Assembly (NCBI GenBank): GCA_028696285.1
Contig: JAQVHJ010000055.1
Span: 1 to 9,777, forward strand
Direction: 5' to 3'
Source: a bacterium
GTDB taxonomy: Bacteria > AUK180 > JAQVHJ01
DNA length: 9,777 nucleotides
Shown: positions 6,752 through 9,777 of the stretch, piece by piece
Layout of the letters: each line of letters starts with the position of its first letter
Numbering within the stretch: position 1 is the stretch's first letter
Program-made: the position numbers and the translations under genes
Notes under the pieces: model-generated
Database searches by the model: none
Seen by the model: only the letters and a program-made list of their open reading frames with translations
Told to the model about the DNA's origin: nothing

Positions 6752-8289
6752 AAAATAAAAACATTCCCCTTCCTGAAGCCTACCATGAACTTATGGAATA
6801 TAGCCTGTTAGCAAGCCAGAAAGACCCGTTCGATCCTATGGAGAAAGCACTGAAGGATCTGGGGTATGAGAAATTGTCAAATACAGAACATATACATGAT
6901 AATTGGACTTTAATCCAGGAATACTCTCTATCTATTGAACTTCTAGCTTTATCGCATGTCTGGAAATCGCCCGAAGGAAAGGATTATATTGTTGCAGCAA
7001 AAGGAGCTCCGGAATCTATCGGGGATTTATGCCATTTAAATAACGACGAAATAAATAGAGTTAAACAGATAGTAAATGAAATGGCAAGTCAGGGACTAAG
7101 AGTAATTGGTGTTGCAAAGGCAAAATTTAAAAAAGAAAATCTGCCTCCTGAACAGCATGACTTCCAATTTAAGTTTGTCGGGCTTATCGGTTTGAATGAT
7201 CCGATCAGGCAGGGTGTAACGAAGGCAATTAAAGAATGTTATAGTGCTGGAATAAGAATCGTAATGATTACTGGTGATTACCCAATTACTGCAAAATGCA
7301 TTGCCCAGGATATCGGTTTACGAAACCCCGATAATATTCTGACAGGGATAGAATTAGCCGAATTAAACTCAGAAGTTTTGAGGGAGAAAGTTAAGGATAT
7401 CAATATTTTCGCTAGAATTATTCCTGAGCAGAAACTTAAAATCGTTAATGCTCTCAAAATGAATAATGAAATAGTTGCGATGACAGGGGATGGAGTAAAT
7501 GATGCTCCCGCATTGAAATCTGCTCATATAGGAATTGCAATGGGAGAAAGAGGAACCGATGTCGCCCGAGAAGCCTCTTCCCTGGTTCTTGTCAATGATA
7601 ACTTCATTTCAATTGTAGATGCCGTGAAAATGGGAAGAAGAATATTTGATAACTTAAAAAAAGCTATGGCTTATATAATCAGCGTCCATATACCTATAAT
7701 GGGATTATCTTTTATACCAATTATCTTGAAGTGGGAAGAAATGATACTCCTTCCGGTTCATATTGTCTTTCTTGAATTACTTATTGATCCCGCATGTTCT
7801 GTTGTGTTTGAAGCGGAAGAAGCTGAAAGCGATATTATGGTAAGAAATCCCCGCGATATTTCAAAGTCAATGCTTGGAAAAAGAATCGTTTTCCTTACAT
7901 TACTGCAGGGAATAATGTCTTTCTTATTATCTTTCGGCGTTTTTAAAATAAGCATTTTTATTGGACAGCAATTTTCCGAAGCAAGAACCCTTGCCTTCAT
8001 CACTCTTATAATTTCAAATATTTTCCTGATTCTTACTAATAGAAACTGGACAGAAACAATCTTTACAAGTATGAGAACAAAAAACGCTGCATTGATTTGG
8101 GTAGTTGCAGGAGCCCTTGTTTTCTTGGGAATAATTATTTATGTTCCATTTTTCCGGGAACTTTTCCATTTTAAATTTATGCACTTTTTAGATCTTATTA
8201 CCTGTATGATCGCAGGATTCGTTACCGTTCTTTGGTTTGAATTACTTAAAGTAATAGCTAAAAAGAAAAATCTTAATCTGCTTGAATAA
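6736..8289 (+). CDS. P-type cation-transporting ATPase, C-terminal part of a frameshifted gene
   Basis: Homology resumes at codon 6736 (ALDIVKNKNIPLPEAYHEL, then LLASQKDPFDPMEKAL), although the first ATG in this frame is at 6793 and has no good ribosome site. Counting from 6793: KGAPE (70-74) in the nucleotide-binding domain; TGD (160-162) and TGDGVNDAP (231-239) of the phosphorylation domain; then RGTDVAREASSLVL leading into M5. The C-terminal membrane domain holds M5-M10, with ELLIDPACSVVFE (328-340) as the M6 ion-site region. Together with the upstream fragment this makes about 860 residues, the usual size for bacterial PMR1-like pumps. All catalytic motifs are intact on both sides, so the break is recent or artefactual. 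Without restoration of frame this part lacks the phosphorylated Asp and would be inactive. Confidence 0.85.
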   Translation, partial: ALDIVKNKNIPLPEAYHELMEYSLLASQKDPFDPMEKALKDLGYEKLSNTEHIHDNWTLIQEYSLSIELLALSHVWKSPEGKDYIVAAKGAPESIGDLCHLNNDEINRVKQIVNEMASQGLRVIGVAKAKFKKENLPPEQHDFQFKFVGLIGLNDPIRQGVTKAIKECYSAGIRIVMITGDYPITAKCIAQDIGLRNPDNILTGIELAELNSEVLREKVKDINIFARIIPEQKLKIVNALKMNNEIVAMTGDGVNDAPALKSAHIGIAMGERGTDVAREASSLVLVNDNFISIVDAVKMGRRIFDNLKKAMAYIISVHIPIMGLSFIPIILKWEEMILLPVHIVFLELLIDPACSVVFEAEEAESDIMVRNPRDISKSMLGKRIVFLTLLQGIMSFLLSFGVFKISIFIGQQFSEARTLAFITLIISNIFLILTNRNWTETIFTSMRTKNAALIWVVAGALVFLGIIIYVPFFRELFHFKFMHFLDLITCMIAGFVTVLWFELLKVIAKKKNLNLLE

Positions 8290-8388
8290 ATTTTATCTTC
8301 TTAATTTTATTCCGGATATTATTTTCAGTAAAAAAAGACTAATAACTTTATTAAAATCTCAAGGATATATGAGCTGTATTAATTTTTA

Positions 8389-9012
8389 TTACATATTTTT
8401 ATTTAAATATTCGGATAATTCTGACAGGTTTAATATCTTCAATTTTTTATCTTTATAATCTTCATCTTCTAAAGGATATTCTACGTTAAATTCAAGACTG
8501 GAAATTCTGTTTTGATAACTCAAAAGGCTTTGCTTTAATAATAAGATTTCATCTGATCTAATAAAATATGAAGTATTTAAAATACCCTTTTTTATCCGGG
8601 AAATAGAAAAAGAAAGATTCTTATTCTGATAATAAACAGATTTTGAAGTATAATTTAACTCAATTGTAATGGATTCTTTTGAATGGATATTTAAATCATT
8701 TAGAAAATCAAAGACTAACACAAAGTCACCATTTAATGTTTTAAAAAAATAAAGATTAAAATCATTCTCAGGCGCATTAGATACGGTTAAAAAAAATTTT
8801 TCAATTTTATAATCTTTCATTATATCACTTTCTGATTTTTCTTCCATTGTCTTCTCCGTATAATCATGCTTATATTTCTCTTCAAACTCTCTGTGCACTT
8901 CAAGTTCATCTTCGTCAAGTTTAATTTTTCTATAATCATCCCAAGAACACCCAAAAAAGGAAATACATGTTACAAAGAGTAGAAATAAATATGAACATCT
9001 ACGAAAATTCAT
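8389..9012 (-). CDS. Probable lipoprotein of unknown function
   Basis: This 207-aa protein begins with a basic n-region (MNFRR), a hydrophobic stretch (YLFLLFVTCISFF) and a lipobox-like FFGC ending at Cys22, which signal peptidase II and lipid attachment would use. The two phenylalanines before Gly-Cys are less usual than Leu-Ala/Ser, so the lipobox is good but not perfect. The mature protein starts with an acidic/charged, probably helical or coiled segment (about 30-65), followed by a likely beta-rich region with many Asn, Ser, Lys and aromatic residues. I recognise no family. A clear Shine-Dalgarno sequence (AAGGTG, 7 nt before ATG) supports the start. Its G+C is about a quarter by hand count over several lines, visibly below its neighbours. 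It is convergent with the ATPase gene, with about 100 bp between and no obvious terminator. Confidence 0.7.
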   Translation of the reverse strand: MNFRRCSYLFLLFVTCISFFGCSWDDYRKIKLDEDELEVHREFEEKYKHDYTEKTMEEKSESDIMKDYKIEKFFLTVSNAPENDFNLYFFKTLNGDFVLVFDFLNDLNIHSKESITIELNYTSKSVYYQNKNLSFSISRIKKGILNTSYFIRSDEILLLKQSLLSYQNRISSLEFNVEYPLEDEDYKDKKLKILNLSELSEYLNKNM

Positions 9013-9104
9013 TTTAAATCACCTTGATGGTAACAATACCAAAATTTTCTCGAAATCGACTTTCCCAACATTTCACCACTTAGAGACTTTTTTGTAAAAA
9101 ATGA

Positions 9105-9120
9105 AAGAACCGTCCCTGTT
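9105..9120 (-). repeat. Second GGGACGGTTC-type repeat-like core
   Basis: Directly after the stop of the NifX-family gene the minus strand reads AACAGGGACGGTTCTTTC. It shares the AGGGACRGT core with the element at 5366-5378, in the opposite orientation. Such cores resemble remnants of dispersed REP-like repeats. With only two short copies in view the call is tentative. Confidence 0.3.
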
Positions 9121-9480
9121 TTATTGCCAGTGGCCTTGCTTAGTGGGGTTTTTTGTATCATTTAATGCACCGGAATTGTATTTTTCAATGGCAGATTTGA
9201 CAGTTCCTTCAATTCCTGTGAAGATTTTTATACCTGCTGCTTCAAGTGTTCTAAAAGCGTTTGGGCCAACATTCCCGGTCAGGACAACTTCGACACCTTT
9301 GTCAGCTACTAATTGCGCAGTCTGAATTCCTGCTCCCCCGCCGGCTGTTGCATTTGGATTTTCCACAACTTCAAAGTTCCCGGAATCCTTATCAATGATG
9401 ATAAATTTTCCGCATCTTCCGAATCTCGGATCAACCGCTGATTCTAAATCATTGCCTGTACTTGATACTGCAATCTTCAT
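9121..9480 (-). CDS. NifX/NifB-family (dinitrogenase iron-molybdenum cofactor biosynthesis) small protein
   Basis: This complete 119-aa protein belongs to the NifX/NafY-like family (Nitro_FeMo-Co domain). Diagnostic stretches are MKIAVSSTG at the N-terminus, DPRFGRC (17-23), NPNATAGGGAGIQTAQLV (about 41-58) and TGNVGPNA (68-75); the end, GHWQ, is close to the GHWM usual in these proteins. Family members bind Fe-S or Mo-Fe-S clusters; stand-alone copies occur in many non-nitrogen-fixing anaerobes, including relatives of orange protein (ORP). No nif structural gene is present, so a role in nitrogen fixation should not be assumed. A strong Shine-Dalgarno sequence (GAGGAGG) lies inside the end of the upstream MinD-type gene, whose TAA directly abuts this ATG, indicating translational coupling and joint function. 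Confidence 0.9.
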   Translation of the reverse strand: MKIAVSSTGNDLESAVDPRFGRCGKFIIIDKDSGNFEVVENPNATAGGGAGIQTAQLVADKGVEVVLTGNVGPNAFRTLEAAGIKIFTGIEGTVKSAIEKYNSGALNDTKNPTKQGHWQ

Positions 9481-9777
9481 TTATTCCTCCTCTTTTTTTA
9501 ATTTTTCCTGAATTCTTCTTACTACTTCGCTAAAACTTTCCCGGACTTCATTTGAGCCTGTATTTATCGGTAAATTTCCTGAATTAATAATTTCAAAAAA
9601 TCCTTCAAACATAGGAATGTTTCCTAAAACCTCGAGGCCTTTCTGCTTTGAATACTCCTTGATTTCATCAGTAATTTTCCGGTTCAAGTCAGCTTTATTT
9701 ATTACGACAAAACCTTTTAATTTAAAATGCTCCAGTAAATCTGCAATTCTTATCAGATCGCCTTTTGCTGCTTTTGT
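9481..9777 (-). CDS. MinD-superfamily P-loop ATPase (COG1149-like), C-terminal part, 5' end cut by window
   Basis: The frame is open from the right window edge to TAA at 9481, giving 98 residues of the C-terminus; a TTG at 9687 inside it is only an internal codon, not a start. The visible part carries DLIRIADLLEHFKLKGFVV followed by INKAD, matching the NKxD strand of the MinD/Mrp/NifH-like ATPase fold, then LEVLGNIPMFEGF, the family's G-x-IP segment. These features fit the MinD-superfamily ATPases that contain an inserted ferredoxin domain and are encoded beside NifX-family proteins. The Walker A region and any ferredoxin cysteines would lie outside the window. The family helps to load or transfer Fe-S or related metal clusters in the cytosol; the exact target is unknown. 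The stop codon touches the start codon of the downstream NifX-family gene. Confidence 0.8.
   Translation of the reverse strand, partial: TKAAKGDLIRIADLLEHFKLKGFVVINKADLNRKITDEIKEYSKQKGLEVLGNIPMFEGFFEIINSGNLPINTGSNEVRESFSEVVRRIQEKLKKEEE

Noticed and set aside
6733..6754. Programmed -1 ribosomal frameshift site
   Set aside because: No slippery heptamer exists before the TAA, and the A-run starts within the stop codon itself.
7758..8003. Minus-strand open frame inside the ATPase C-terminal half
   Set aside because: The plus strand here encodes conserved membrane helices of the P-type ATPase; the reverse frame has no independent support.
8290..8388. Bidirectional terminator between the convergent ATPase and lipoprotein genes
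   Set aside because: Only four-base stems could be found, and none is followed by a T-run with a G-C-rich stem.
9088..9101. TTTTTTGTAAAAAA inverted repeat as a terminator
   Set aside because: The stem is entirely A-T with a two-base loop and no G-C core, so it is too weak to call.
9101..9325. Plus-strand open frame opposite the NifX-family gene
   Set aside because: It is antisense to a complete, clearly recognised protein.

Overview
The window is AT-rich bacterial chromosome (about one third G+C by eye), with tight polycistronic gene order, Shine-Dalgarno sequences and sigma-70-type promoters. The phylum cannot be fixed from the sequence. A MinD-family ATPase next to a NifX-family protein, together with a P-type ATPase carrying a PEEFP motif, would fit an anaerobic or micro-aerobic bacterium, perhaps near the FCB group. 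This is inference only.

Left region (1-5342, all minus strand): a consensus-like promoter at 5314-5342 reads leftward into five tightly packed genes. In transcription order they are a 493-aa protein of unknown function, a GCS2/YbdK-type carboxylate-amine ligase-like protein, QueF (preQ0 nitrile reductase), a GT4 glycosyltransferase that starts with TTG, and a zinc-ribbon PP-loop ATPase cut by the window edge. Junctions are 1, 3 and 2 nt gaps and one 4-nt ATGA overlap, so this looks like one transcript. The genes are an odd set: one queuosine-pathway enzyme with a ligase, a glycosyltransferase and an ATP-pyrophosphatase. This is the most likely place in the window for an undescribed pathway.

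Middle (5343-8289): an intergenic stretch of about 430 bp holds a short repeat-like sequence with two AAAAGGGACA units and a second near-consensus promoter (5657-5685) reading rightward. That promoter drives a P-type cation-transporting ATPase whose reading frame is broken just after the DKTGT phosphorylation site. The two halves together carry all the canonical motifs, so this is one gene of about 860 codons with a one-base-equivalent frameshift (or a sequence error) between 6733 and 6751.

Right region (8290-9777, minus strand): an AT-richer gene for a probable lipoprotein of unknown function; a second short GGGACGGT element immediately downstream of the next gene; a complete NifX/dinitrogenase iron-molybdenum-cofactor-family protein; and, directly abutting it, the 3' part of a MinD-superfamily P-loop ATPase that runs off the right edge. 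The last two form a known type of gene pair linked to Fe-S or metallocofactor handling. No tRNA, rRNA, CRISPR array, complete insertion sequence or convincing intrinsic terminator was seen.
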